The notes below the pieces were generated by a model. That model made no database searches, was not told the origin of the DNA, and saw only the letters and a list, made by a program, of their open reading frames with translations. From Hygrophila difformis (lineage: Eukaryota; Streptophyta; Magnoliopsida; Lamiales; Acanthaceae): a stretch of 64,000 nt of DNA. Position numbers and translations under genes: made by a program. Below, one piece after another: positions 42,605 to 55,378 of the stretch; position 1 is the first letter of the stretch; every line of letters starts with the position of its first letter. The DNA lies in contig JAOANR010000011.1 of NCBI GenBank assembly GCA_030278955.1, forward strand, positions 27,222,403 through 27,286,402, in the 5' to 3' direction.

Positions 42605-45600
42605 ATGGCGCCTCGAGGACGACCAAGGACCTCCCCTGCCACCCCCAACACCCACGGCACGCCGGGACAAACCAATGAGCAGGCACCTAACGCGGAAGTG
42701 CCGAACCCGGCAGGACCAATGCCCAACCCTACGGAAGGGCGACTGAAAAATATGGAGGAATTACTAATCGCACTGGGTAATGCTTACGTTAACCAGGGTG
42801 GAGCTGCCGCAGCACCACCACCGGAAGCGAGAATCAACTACTTAGCTGCGGTGAACCCCTACCGACCTTCTTATTACGTCGGGGTGGAAGACCCCGCTAA
42901 GCTGGAAGAATGGTTGAGAACCTTCGACAAATTGCTAAAGGCGGTGAGATGCCCGGAGGGGGAGAAGGTCCATGTGGCCTCGTACTATCTGGGTGGCGAG
43001 GCCGACGACTGGTGGCAGGCTACCCAAGGGAAGCTGGCAGAGGATGACGAACCTTACTCGTGGAACGAGTTCATGGAGTTACTCCGGGAGCGCTTCTACC
43101 CGATGAGTACTAAGGCAGCACTGTACGAGGAGTTCTCATCCCTGAAGCAGGGAGAGAAATCTGTTCAAGAATACTATGCACGGTTTAAGGAATTGGTGAG
43201 ATTTGCGCCCAGGATGGTACCTACTGACGGGGAGAAGGCGCAAAAGTTCGAAATGGGATTGAACTTGTCGATTCGAGAGGTGATTACTGGAGTTAATTAC
43301 CCGGACTTGCAATCTGTCTACGATCGGGCAGTAGCAGTAGCACGAGTGCAACAGCTAAAGAGGAAGGCTGCTGGGGAATCTAGCCGAGGGGCGCAAGGCC
43401 CAGACAAAAGGAACAGGGATAACCGGGCGAGCAACACCACTGGCGGGAACAACTTTCGGCGAGGGCCGAACTGGAATGCTCAAAACAACAATGGTCGGAA
43501 TGTCAACCAAGGAGGACGAGTGCCGCCGTGCCCAAGGTGTGGCAGGCCGCACCTGGTGAGGAAATGTCCTCAGATGGGCGAGTGCTTCCGGTGCGGCCGA
43601 ATTGGCCATCGGAGGGAGGAATGTCGAACCCGACTCGAGAACATCACGAAAAGAGAAGACTTGGTCATTGGACCTAACAAGCCGTTCAACCAGGGGGGTA
43701 GGAATGTCAACAATCAAGGATATCGGCCTCCTCCAAACCCGAACCAGCGCCCTCCGAACCAGCAGCAAAACGCAAACCCAAATCAAAACCAGCCAGCCAA
43801 TCAAGGGAGGCCGATGGGGAGGTTGAACGTGATCAACCAGGCTGACATACCCGCGCATGGTGACGTGATGACAGGTACTTTCTATGTCCTAAGTACTCCA
43901 CTTAGAGTCTTATTTGATTCCGGAGCCAGTTGTTCGATTTTATCTTCGAGAGTCGTAACTGAACTAGATCTACCTAAGTGCGAGATGATTAGCTTAAGCA
44001 TCCAACTGCCCTCTGGAGAAGTAATAACCTGCTCTAAACGCTACAATGGAATACCCATAGTGATAAAGAACGTAGAGTTTTTCGCAAACTTGGTAGAGTT
44101 CAACGTCAGAGACTTTGACGTCATACTAGGAATGGATTGGCTAACCCGGTATAAGGCCGTGATTGAGTGTCAAAAGCAAAAGATCACGCTGTCAAAAAGT
44201 AGGGGAAAAAGAGTCATCTTCTACTCTCAACCCCCTAAGAAATCTAACAAGATAGTCAACGTCCTAGAGTTAGGTAGCCTAATGCGTAAGGGCCACACGC
44301 TATACGCATGCTACGTTCACAACCTCGAGTCTGAAGGAGTAAAGATAGACAACATTCCGGTGGTGAGAGAGTACCCGGATGTGTTTCCAGATGACGTTCC
44401 TGGCATGCCCCCTGAGAGGGATCTCGAGTTCACCATAGATCTCATCCCGGGAACGGAACCGGTATCAAAGGCTCCTTACCGCATGGCACCGCCAGAGATG
44501 AAGGAGCTAAAGGAACAGCTCGAAGAATTGCTGGAAAAGGGATATATTCGACCGAGTACGTCTCCATGGGGAGCACCGGTCTTGTTCGTCAAAAAGAAGG
44601 ATGGGAGTCTGAGACTGTGTATCGACTATAGAGGACTTAATCAAGTCACTATCAAGAACAAGTACCCGTTGCCCAGAATCGAGGATCTATTTGACCAGCT
44701 GAAGGGAGCTACTGTGTTCTCCAAGATCGACCTGCGTTCGGGATATCATCAGATGCGAATTGCTGAGAAGGACATCCCGAAGACAGCGTTCAGGACTCGC
44801 TATGGGCACTACGAATTCACAGTACTGTCATTCGGATTGACGAACGCCCCGGCGATGTTCATGAACCTCATGAACAACGTGTTCCGAGGACTATTAGATA
44901 AATGCGTAGTGGTATTCATAGACGACATCTTGGTCTACTCAAGGGACGAGGAGGAACATTCCGAGCACTTGCATAAAGTGCTGAGGATCCTCCGAGAAAA
45001 TCAGCTATATGGGAAGTTGTCCAAATGCGACTTCTGGCTGAGGGAAGTAACATTCCTTGGGCATATCGTATCCGCCAGCGGAGTGGCGGTGGACCCGGCA
45101 AAGATCTCGGCTGTAACCGAGTGGGTACCACCGAAGAGCCCAACGGAGATAAGAAGTTTTCTCGGACTGGCGGGCTACTACAGGCGATTTGTCCCAGACT
45201 TCTCCAAAATCGCCCGCCCATTGACGCAACTGCTGAAGAAGGGGGTGAAGTATGACTGGACGGGCGAGTGCAAAGCCGCGTTCCAGGAACTGAAGAAACG
45301 ACTTACCACGGCGCCGGTGTTGGCGCTACCATCAGAGCATGGAGACTTCGAGGTGTATAGCGACGCCTCGAGAGAAGGACTGGGATGCGTACTGATGCAG
45401 GATCAAAAGGTCATAGCGTACGCATCACGACAACTGAAACCGCACGAGCAAAACTACCCGACGCACGACCTGGAACTGGCCGCGGTCGTGTTTGCCCTGA
45501 AGATCTGGAGACACTATCTCTATGGGCGGAAGTGTCGGATGTTCACCGACCATAAGAGCCTCAAGTACATATTCACGCAAAGAGAACTGAACTTGAGGCA

Positions 45601-47281
45601 GAGGAGATGGTTGGAACTGATCAAAGATTACGACCTAGAAGTTGCGTATCACGAGGGCAAGGCCAACGTCGTGGCCGACGCCTTGAGTCGGAAGGCGCAA
45701 CACGTCACGAACTCACTGGTGATACCGGCCGAGTTGTACAGAGATTTGGCGAAATTAAGCCTGGAACTGGTGCATCCCGGTACGGTAACCGAGGTCGTCA
45801 ACGCAATGGTAGTAAGCCCTACCGTATACTAAGAGATACGACTCGCCCAGTCGGGTGACGAACAGATGAAGGAAATAAGGAGAAGCATTGCCGAAGGAAA
45901 GGCAGTAGATTTCCAGATTCATGAGGACGGGAGCATCCGCTTCAGGGGAAGATGGTGTATACCGCGGGAATCCGTAGATCTGAAGAAGAAGGTGATGGAG
46001 GAAGGACATAGCACCCCCTACTCGGTCCACCCCGGAGGGGATAAGCTATACAAGGACTTGAAGAAAAATTATTGGTGGCCAAACATGAAGAGAGAGGTGG
46101 CCGAATTCGTGGCAAGGTGCCTTACCTGCCAGAAGATCAAGGCAGTACGGCAAAAGCCCTTAGGATTAATGCAACCATTGGAGATCCCAAGCTGGAAGTG
46201 GGATAGTATCTCTATGGATTTCGTTTCAGGGTTACCACGTTCGCCAAAAGGAATGAATAAGATCTGGGTGATCGTTGATAGGTTAATGAAGGCCGCCATC
46301 TTCATCCCGATGAAGGACACTTGGACAATGGACCAACTAGCAAGAGCGTACGTAGACAATGTGGTGCGCCGGCACGGGGTGCCGCATGACATCATCTCGG
46401 ATAGGGATAGCAGATTCGCCTCCCAGTTTTGGACCAAGCTGCAAGCAGCTCTGGGGACACAGATAAAGATGAGTACGGCGTTCCACCCTATGACTGATGG
46501 ACAGACGGAGCGAACTATACAGACGCTGGAGGACATGTTGAGGGCTTGTGTGTTGGAATTCAAGGGAAGTTGGGAGCACCATTTACCATTGATCGAGTTC
46601 TCCTATAACAACAGTTACCATGCGAGCATCGGCATGGCGCCCTTCGAGGCACTATATGGACGAAGATGCCGGAGCCCATTGAGTTGGGAAGAGAACGATC
46701 GAGTAATGACAGTAGGGCCACAACTGGTGGAGGACATGGCTCAGCAAGTTAAGGTTATCCAGGGGAAGATGAGAGCCGCTCAGGACCGGCAAAAGAGTTA
46801 TGCGGACGTGAGACGGCAGGACTTGGAATTTCAAGTCGGTGACAAGGTCATGCTGAAGGTCTCGCCGATGAAGGGCGTAATGCGCTTTGGCAAGCGAGGG
46901 AAACTGAGCCCACGATACATAGGGCCGTATGAGATCCTCGAGAAAGTGGGGAATCTAGCGTACCGGCTAGCACTGCCGCCTCAACTAGCACGCGTCCACA
47001 ACGTGTTTCACGTCTCCCAACTAAAGAAGTATGTGCCCGACGCATCACATGTACTCCAACCGGACGTAATCGAACTGGATGATGACTTGACCTATGAAGA
47101 AACCCCGGTGAAAATACTCGACCACAAGGAAAGGGTGACAAGGAATAAAACTGTAAGGATGGTCAAGGTCTTGTGGTCCAACCACGAAATGGAGACGGCA
47201 ACCTGGGAATTGGAAGCCGACATGCGGCAACGTTACCCTACCCTCTTCCAAGACGACCGGACCACAGTTATGGGGACATAA
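42605..47281 (+). pseudogene. Gag-pol of element F, one nonsense codon
   Basis: A single frame of 1559 codons starting [10 protein letters not shown], broken only by TAA at 45830-45832. Gag domain ([24 protein letters not shown]), zinc knuckles [13 protein letters not shown] and [14 protein letters not shown], protease LFDSGAS, RT ([22 protein letters not shown]), RNase H ([13 protein letters not shown]). After the stop come the integrase zinc region (HPGG, CLTCQK), the core [26 protein letters not shown], the GPYEILEKVG linker and the chromodomain (VLWSNHEMETATWELE). The stop lies in the RNase H-integrase connector, so RT could still be made but integrase is lost unless read through. A 45733-45866 gap has no other break. 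I left the ATG at 42605 as start, since the upstream in-frame codons lack ATG. Confidence 0.93.
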
Positions 47282-47304
47282 CTGTATTCTTAAGGGGGGG
47301 AGGA
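47282..47304 (+). other. Polypurine tract, element F
   Basis: CTTAAGGGGGGGAGGA precedes the LTR start TGTAACACCC. It is the only PPT in F and corresponds in position to the relic tract of A, B, C, E and G. Confidence 0.85.
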
Positions 47305-50300
47305 TGTAACACCCGAGGAAAAAAAAAAAAAAAATTCAAATTGTTTTGAACTACGTAATGACTTGATCCCTTCACAGGGTACGTAGGCAACTCGGAAATT
47401 TCAATTCTGGGTTCAGTCAAACAATAACCAAACAACAAACAATCAACAATCGTACCATAATTCAATAGCACAATATCGCAAAATAATAAAGTGAACAAAA
47501 GGACCCTAACGAAGATGCCGAAATATTCCCGAGAAGAAGAAAATAATTTATCACAGTAAATTATTGCTCGAAGATGAAACGCCGATAGATTTAAATTCAA
47601 AATGGAATAAAAGAGGGAAAGGAAGCCCGAAGACATTCCATGAATTAAGTCAAAATAATTTGGAATTAAGTTCATGAAGGAAAAGAATTTTAATTCCAAG
47701 AACCCGTGAAGTCTGAAGAAATTCAATGATACAAGTTATTGCACGGGAATCAAAAGACGATAAATTGGAAGACGACGAACCCGATACCGACGGACTTAAA
47801 ATCTCAAACATGAAACTCATTTGAGTCGAGATAAACTTAAGATAAGAATTTATGACCCGAGAATGACCCGAAAAATCAAGCCCGTAAACGTAGGAGGATA
47901 GAAGTCCGAAAGAGAGGAGAAAAAGCCCGACGGATCGCACGACCCCGCCCGGACCGAAGTCCAGGCGCACTTGGCGCGCTGTCCGCGCGGGAATCTCCCT
48001 TTTAGCGCGCCAACCCCGCGCCATTGCAGCAGCTGCGTTTGTCGCGTTTGGGTGGCGCGCACCCGGCGCGGCTTTTGCCGATTCCCGCGCCAACCCCGCG
48101 TGGGAGTCCTGACAGCAGCCCTTGTCGCGTTTTGGCGACTTTCTTGCCATATTCCTTGACCCCAACGCGGGAATCTTGCTTGATCACGGGGGAGGCATCT
48201 TTTGGACGATGTTAGAGGTCCCTAACACCCCATTGTCAGCCATACTCACCACTAATTCATCCCACAAACTCTCCCAAAACTCTCCCTAAGCCAAACACCC
48301 TTCCGGCAAACTTCCGGCAACTTTCCGGCAATCAAATCCAACCAAGGTAGTGTGTAGATCAAGGATTTGCAGGCATTGGATTGTTGGTAAGGTGTAAATC
48401 AAGTTTCCTTATTGCTTTAAGATCATAATCAACCTTCTAACTTACGGATCTTTACTTGCAAAACACGTTCGTAGCCCAAGGAGAAGAAGAACGTGTTGCG
48501 TAGATCCGTTCGTGGCGATTTTGGACAAATCGATCAACTCTAGAACGTTCAAGAACTCACTCACTGTAAGTTAATACCTTCCATATCAATATGGGTGGTT
48601 TAAAGACATCCGAAACATTGGATCTTAAACGAAACGTTGAAATCAAACCTAAAAACCCCAATCTACGTATTTTCTGAAATCCGAGCAAAACTCTTACTTC
48701 GAGCGTTCAAACCTGAAAACTCAAAACTAAGATTTTGATCCTAAGATCTTATGCTATATTGTGTAAAAATTTCAGAATTTTTCATCAAGTTTTGATACCC
48801 CAAATCAAGTCGGACATATTCTGCGTTTTTAAGAATTTTCAAAAGTTGACAGATTTCATAACCGAACTTGATGAGCTTATTTCTATCATTTCTAGTCCGA
48901 ACCAATCTTCATGATCTAAACAAAAGTTGTAGATCTATGAGTCTTGAATACCTCTGTAAAATTTCATGCACTTTCAGTAAGATTTGCTATCCCAAACCGC
49001 GTCGAACATATTCTGTGGTGCATGAACCTTTCGAAAACTGAGACAGATTTTAAGACCGAACTTAGTGGATTAATCTGACTTAATCCGTGATGAATTTGCA
49101 TAATTTGCCTCTAATAAAACTTGTTTATTTTGGTGTCTTTTAAGTGCCTGTAAATTTTCAGAATTTTTGGAGTTCATTTGATATGTTAAAAAGTCAAATC
49201 TTTGACAGATGTCAAACCTGAATCCTGACAGCTTTTTGTTTCTGTAGAAAACTTGATTTTTGACATGCTTCCTATCATTTTTCCGAAAAACTCAAAACAT
49301 GAAAGTTGTTCATTGGGATGTTTTTGAGCTACTGTGAAAATTTCAGATCAATCGCCTAAGAAATGGATTTTTAAACTGAAAAGGCGTAAACTGTGACATC
49401 GATCGGTTTTAACTTGTGAAAATTTGAAATTTTTAAACAACGATCGAAATCTTGTGATACGATAAAGCTATATTTTTGAAAATCCCGTTACACTAAAGTT
49501 GAAACAATATCGGTTACATAAAATCAGGGGGTGAGTGCTCTGCAGGGTGCCCTCCTAATTGTTCATTTTGTGCCAAAACGACAATGATTATTACGCGCGA
49601 AAGATCGCCAAAACGGCATCTTATTATTTTGGGCCTATCCTCTCGAGTGTATCCGTATGGGTTACTCGAGGCTCGACGGAGCGGTACTGGATATGGCGTA
49701 TTTGGTCACAAGAGACCAACGGCCTACCCTCTCGAGTGTATCCGTATGGGTTACTCGAGGCTCGACGGAGTGGTACTGGGTATGGCGTATCGGCTGCGGC
49801 CGCCGGATCACCGGCTAAAATGACATGATACTTATGAAATTGGCTGAGGCCGCCGGATCACCGGCTAACTGTTACTATTGATATTGGCTGCGGCCGCCGG
49901 ATCACCGACTAACTGATACTATTGATATTGGCTGCGGCCGCCGGATCACCGGCTAAATGATATATTGTTGAGATGATGGCGTAACGGGAAATATATTATA
50001 AAGGCTCAGATTTTATGAAATTGGCTGCGGCCGCCGGATTGCCGGCTAAATTAAATATTGTTGAGATGGTGGCGTATCGGGGAGAATTTTTAAAAGCTCA
50101 AATTTTTATTTACTTACTTACGGCATTATTCATGTTTTTAAATCATGTCTTAAATAATTGCCCATGCTTAAGTTTTTAAATTATGAAATTAAATGTGTTT
50201 TTAAAGTATGCAATTATATTCGCATTTTTTTTAAATAAAATGTTTTTATGCATGGCAAAAAGTTTTATCTTAAATATTAAAAATCTAACCCCTTTATTGC

Positions 50301-50713
50301 TATGTAAGGATTGACTTACTCAGTATTTTATAATACTGATAAAAACCGTTGTTCATTTTTTTTTTCTGTTACAGAGTACGGAGCATGATCACTCATTGGG
50401 GGATCATTTTGGGGACTTAATTATTTATTTTACGTGACCTGCATGAACGGGTCTGTTTAACCCGTGGTTTGGCCATGTCGGCCCTATATTTTAAATTCCG
50501 CTGCGTACACTTTACTTCCGCTGCGTACTTTATATTCTCGATGCAACTCTGATGTAGTATTTTTAAATTATCTATGTATGGGCTACTTGAATATTTTAAA
50601 TTCTGAAAAAACCATAGCCTTGCATCTCTTTAGTGAGCTCGGAGAAACCGTGTCTTGCTAGGGAGGTGTGGCGGTGGCATCCCGGCCTGGGTTACCAAAA
50701 CCGGGGTGTTACA
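47305..50713 (+). repeat. 3' LTR of element F
   Basis: Almost identical to 38527-41934. Differences seen by eye include T/C in GAAGTCCG near 47906, A/T near 48751, C/T near 49100 and a few in the hairpin units. Confidence 0.95.
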
Positions 50714-51439
50714 GCCCGACTCGTGGGCGGAAATGATGGAGATGCTCAGGAATAGATTCTATCCCCTGAGCACCAAAGCAGCGATGTACGAAGAATTTTT
50801 GTCGCTCAAACAAGGGGGCCAGACAGTGCAAGAGTACTACACTCGATTCAAGGAGCTGGTGAGGTTCGCACCAAGATTAGTACCCACAGATGCGGAGAAG
50901 GCTCAAAAATTCGAGATGGGACTGAACCTGGCAGTACGCGAGGTGATCACAGGGGGCACTACCCCGACCTACAAGCTGTTTATGATCGTGCGGTAGCGGT
51001 TGCACGAGTTCAAGGACTGAAGCGTAAGGCGAAAGGTGAGACTGGCCGAGGTCCCCATGGACAAGGCAAAAGAGATAAGGACCGCAGAACTGATATTGAC
51101 TTGGGTAGAAATAATTATCGTGAAGGACCAAATGAGCTAGCCCAAGGCGACGATGAAGGCAACAATAGAAGGATTTTCAACCGTGAAGGCTACGTACCCC
51201 GATGCCCAAAGTGTAACCAACCTCATCTGGTGAGAGGATGCCCTCAACCCGACACATGCTTCCGGTGTGGTCGACGTGTACATCGGATGAAAGAGTGCCG
51301 AACCCATATTAAGAATATCACCAAGAGAGAGGACCTGGCCGCTGGACCTGACCAGCCACGAAACCTAGACGGTCAAAGTGACAACAACCAAAGGCACCGA
51401 TACCCTGAGAATAAAGACCCAAAACCCGAAGCCCCTTGA

Positions 51440-51746
51440 GAATAACGTATCGGCAGTTATGGGGACATAAGTGAAGTCCTAAGGTGGAGAGGATGTGATA
51501 CCCCGTAATAAAGTAGATGCATTTCTTTTTGAGTTGATTCAACAATATGTATTCCAAATAAATAAGCAAACAAATTCAAATTGTTTTGAACTACGTTATG
51601 GCTTGATCCCTTCATAGAGTACGTAGGCAGCTTAGAAGTTTAATTCTAAGTTCAGTCACAACATAATAAAACAAACAAAAGACCTTAGCACGAGAAAAGC
51701 CGAAACACAACTTCGAGGACGAAGTTGATTCTTAAGGAGGGTAGAC
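51440..51746 (+). other. Pol end remnant, relic and functional PPTs, element E
   Basis: Right after the gag stop is GGCAGTTATGGGGACATAAG, then a relic PPT CCTAAGGTGGAGAGGA with TGTGATACCCCG (about 51476-51505). The TTGAACTACGTTATGGCTTG block, the AACTTCGAGGACGAAGTT inverted repeat and the functional PPT CTTAAGGAGGGTAGAC follow. Confidence 0.7.
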
Positions 51747-54563
51747 TGTAATACCCGAGAATTTTGCAATATAAAATAAATAAATAAATAAATAAAAATA
51801 ATAAATAAACAAACATGATAAATAGATAAAGAATCATAAGAGATGAGAAACGGAATTAAAAAGGAATCAAGATTTCGAGAACCCGGGAAGCTGAAGACAA
51901 TGTAATCAAATAAATGGTCACACGTGAACCCAACATCGATGGACTCAATAACTCGAGTCCACATGTAAATTTAGACCCGAATAAAGTGACGATAGGAAAT
52001 AGGAGCCCGAAGATATCCCGGAAATCCGAATCCGAGAACATAGAGGGATAGAAGTCCGAAAGAGAGGAGGAAAAGCGCGACGGATCGCACGAACCGCCCG
52101 GACCGGAGTCCAGGCGTGAGTGGCGCGCTGGCCGCGCGGTTGTTGGCTTGGGACCGCGCCAACTGGCAGAAACGCCGCGTGCGAGATTTACTCGCCCGAA
52201 TCCGGATTTTCCGACTTCGGTTGAACACCTTGCGACTCAAGACACCCTAGGGCTGCCTTTGGACGACCTTTAGGTCCTTTCCATCTATAAAGAACCATCC
52301 TAATCAGCCCCAACTTTTTACGAAACCCTACGAAATCTCTCTACGCACAAAACCCTAATTCCGAAGTCGTCGGAGGCACAAAACCGAATCAAGGGACTGA
52401 CTTGGACGAAAATTAGGAGTCTTCGATCGTCGGGGTAAGATCCGAACCATTCTTTTCCATTCTTGATTCGAAAACGAATCCTAATTCGACCCTTTTTCTA
52501 TTCTAAACCCCCGATCCGGATCGAGAGCGAAGAACCCGACGAACCAAGGAGATAAACGGAGGACTGGAAGCCACGCCTCCGAATCAACGATCCCGGACGC
52601 TCAACAACATGTAAGTTGACGCTTACACGGTTTTGGGAGAATTAAAATACATGTAATCTAAAGAATTAAATCAAGAACTTAAAATCTATCAACATGTGAT
52701 ATCTACCGGCGCAGCAATTTTGTCTAATTTTTCCGAACCTTAAAATTCTTCAAACGAGAAAACTTAAAACACGAAAAACGTTCCTAAGAAATAGATCTAT
52801 CTACTGTAAAAATTTCATAATTTTTCATCGTGTTTTGATATCCGAGAACGACCACGAACAGACCTGCCTTTGGTTTAGATCTTGAAACGGTGGTAGATTC
52901 TTAGTCCGAACTTGAGGTTGATTTTTGACTTAGATCTAGACCGATTCAGGATTGGTGCTAAACATAAGAGTTGTAGATCTATGTGTTAAGAACACCTCCG
53001 TAAATTTTCAGAATTTTTCGTGATGATTTGATATATGAAATCCACCCGAAACCGAACTGCTAGGATGTGGATCTTGAAATTCTTGACAGAACATAGGTCA
53101 GAACTTGACGACATTTTTGACTAGGGTTCTAGGCTGATTTAGATCTTTAGCCGAACATGAAAGTTGTAGACAAATGTCTTAAGAGGGTCTCTGTAAAATT
53201 TCGTTGAGTTTGGAGTTGATTTGCTATGGTAGATCTTGAAAATCTTGAACTGTTGTACACGAATTTCGGACAGATTTAGGTTATGACGAAAATTGTTGTA
53301 TTTGACCTATTTCGGTATCTCGGATTGAAAAAGTTAAAACACGAAAGTTGTTCATCTTGATGCTTCTGAGTCAGTGGTCAAATTCAGAATTTTTGGAATT
53401 AAACTCGATTTTTAATGAATTTTGAAGTAAACGGTGGTTGACCGAGTCAAATCTTGAAAAATCTTGTTGAAAAGTATTGTAAATGATATCGGAACGGATA
53501 GCGTCCTGAAATAGTATATTTTGAGAAACTTACTAAATTTGAGAAATTGGCCTTTAAGGTTTAAATGAGTGGAAACTCCTTTGAAGTGAAATACATAAAC
53601 AAACATTTTCGAAATCCCGTTATAACTAGTTGAGCTTTCTATGTAGAGGGTGAGTGCTCCATCGGGTGCCCCTCTAGCTTTTTGCTTCGTGCCTAAACGG
53701 ACGAGAGTAACCTATGTAGAGGGTGAGTGCTCTATCGGGTGCCCCTCTAGCTTTTTGCTTCGTGCCTAAACGGGCGAGAGTAATCTACGTAGGGGGTGAG
53801 TGCTCTGCAGGGTGCCCTCCGAGCTTTGCACATCGTGCCGGATTGGACGATGGTGTTGAACATGAGAAACTGTGCCAAAACAGCGAGAGAAACTTGACTA
53901 CAAATAAAATCTTGATACTCGGCTAGGGCTTAACGGGAAAATTAAAAGACGTATACTTTCCTTTGCTTATTTAAATTATGCTTTTAAATTATGTTATGCA
54001 ATTATTTACCGTGGAAGCTATATTGTGATTTTATGGAATCCCTGTCTATTTAATTATGCAATTAAATTATTGTTAGATAAATAAATTAAATTATGGGGTA
54101 TTATGTACATGTTTTCTTTAAATTTAACTAATGGCTTTGACACCCCATAATCCTGTATGTGTTAACTTACTCAGCACGTTGTGCTGACCAAAACCATTAC
54201 TTTCTTTTTCCTTCAGAGCTGAAGAATATGCATCATCATATGCATTCATGGGAATGTTGGGGAACACTTCATTTTTAAATCTTGCGCTAGACTAGAAATT
54301 GCATGAACGGGCCTGTTTAACCCGTGATTAGGCCATGTTGGCCCTATATTTAAATTCCGCTGCAATACATATATGTAAATATTATTTTCCACTGCAACTT
54401 TGATGTATTATTTTTAAACTATATATGAATGGGCTGTTTGAATGTTTTAAATTCTAAAAACCATAGTCTTGCATCTCTTTAGCAAGCTCGGAGAAACCGT
54501 GTCTTGCTAGGGAGGTGTGGCGGTGACATCCCGACCTGGGTGACAAAAAACCGGGGTGTTATA
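51747..54563 (+). repeat. 3' LTR of element E
   Basis: Partner of 34239-37331 without the 280-bp insertion. The TATA box is changed to TATAAAGA and the last bases are GTTATA. Confidence 0.92.
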
Positions 54564-54583
54564 TCAAAACACTTATAAATTGG

Positions 54584-54722
54584 GATGAGGACTTACCCAA
54601 CTGGTTAAGTCACTGGACTTTCCAACGGAAGGTACGAGGTTCGATTCCCACCGGCCCCCTATCCCTCTCTTTTATTCCTCTCTACAATTTATGTGGCATG
54701 TGCTCCCACCACCCCTTAAAAA
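54584..54722 (+). mobile_element. tRNA-derived SINE with 18-bp target duplication
   Basis: Flanked by perfect direct repeats AAAACACTTATAAATTGG (54566-54583 and 54723-54740). The head is tRNA-like, with an A-box-like TTACCCAACTGG (54593) and an exact B box GGTTCGATTCC (54638-54648). The body has a pyrimidine-rich stretch and the tail is A-rich. At 139 bp it fits short plant SINEs. No anticodon stem can be trusted, so it is not a working tRNA gene. Confidence 0.88.
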
Positions 54723-54740
54723 AAAACACTTATAAATTGG

Positions 54741-55086
54741 TAGTTAATAAATTTATGAAATGGATTTATATAACACTTGAACCAAACTAAAATAGATGGT
54801 GTGGTTTTTCCGAAAAAAAGAAAAAATAGATGATGTGGTTTAAAAAGTAAAAATAGGATATTGTTATAATGTACACCTACTGTATTTAATTTATACTTAC
54901 CGTATTTATAACCCTGATTTGACGTCTTAAATAGTGTCGGTAGACATCTCCATATAATGGTTCATATTTTCATTGTAATGTACATATTCTCTCATTCCAC
55001 ACATTCAAAGTTTAAAACACTGTCTTCTGCCCCTGCCCATCTCTCGCTGAATAAAAATTCCATCAGTTCACTCTTTCTCTTTCTCC

Positions 55087-55127
<41 letters not shown>

Positions 55128-55272
55128 CTCTCTCCTCTCTCTCCTTATTACTACTGCTTTGTTTATTTCATTCCAGTGTATTGATTCCATTACATTCATA
55201 CCACCATTACTTCTATCAACATTATAATAACATATCCAATACCATACCTATATATATAATTATTTCACAACA
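54741..55272 (+). other. Possible Copia LTR and (CT)n microsatellite
   Basis: The region ends TTTCACAACA, followed by CGTTATCAGCATGAG, a typical Copia PBS-like sequence, and it may begin with TGTTATAATGTACACC at 54862, giving an LTR of about 410 bp. No second LTR is present to confirm it. A (CT)n tract fills 55090-55141. 54741-54861 shows nothing recognisable. Confidence 0.4.
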
Positions 55273-55378
55273 CGTTATCAGCATGAGCTACGAACGAAGC
55301 TCTGCCGGATTTCTCCTTTGAGGTAATATTTAATCTTTGTATTTCAATAATTCTTTTTGGCTAACTTGAAAAAGCAGG

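Larger units (their letters stand above)
38527..50713 (+). mobile_element. Element F: near-complete Tekay-type gypsy element nested in E gag
   Basis: LTRs 38527-41934 and 47305-50713 (3408 and 3409 bp) differ at fewer than about a dozen positions. TSD GCCCG at 38522-38526 and 50714-50718. PBS 41938, single gag-pol frame 42605-47281, PPT directly before 47305. Internal length 5.4 kb. Domain order PR-RT-RNase H-IN-chromodomain defines a chromovirus. Single-frame gag-pol, long LTRs and the chromodomain type point to Tekay/Del. It is one of the youngest insertions here. One nonsense codon in pol is the only visible defect. Confidence 0.95.
38058..51439 (+). pseudogene. Gag of element E, split by F and decayed
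   Basis: Two blocks, 38058-38526 and 50719-51439, join in frame across the F insertion (target site GCCCG). The start MAPR is followed at codon 5 by TGA (38070-38072). Then come EEVLIALGNAQVNQG, EEWIRTFDKLLGAVKCPEG and [15 protein letters not shown]. After F come [34 protein letters not shown], a one-base loss in a G run (50952-50956), and the basic tail with zinc knuckles CPKCNQPHLVRGC and CFRCGRRVHRMKEC. The stop is TGA at 51437. No protease follows. Confidence 0.88.
34239..54563 (+). mobile_element. Element E: gag-only gypsy element containing nested element F
   Basis: LTRs 34239-37331 and 51747-54563, with TSD TCAAA (34234-34238 and 54564-54568). Without F the element is about 8.1 kb. 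Its internal part has a PBS, a decayed gag (38058-38526 and 50719-51439), the relic pol end and two PPTs, and no protease, RT or integrase, the same layout as C. The 3' LTR ends TTATA rather than TTACA, a point change. The LTR family is close to that of the 1-215 fragment and of A. Confidence 0.92.

Noticed and set aside
54593..54660. Functional tRNA gene
   Set aside because: A and B boxes are present but the acceptor and anticodon stems do not pair well, and the unit has an A-rich tail and long target duplication; it is a SINE.
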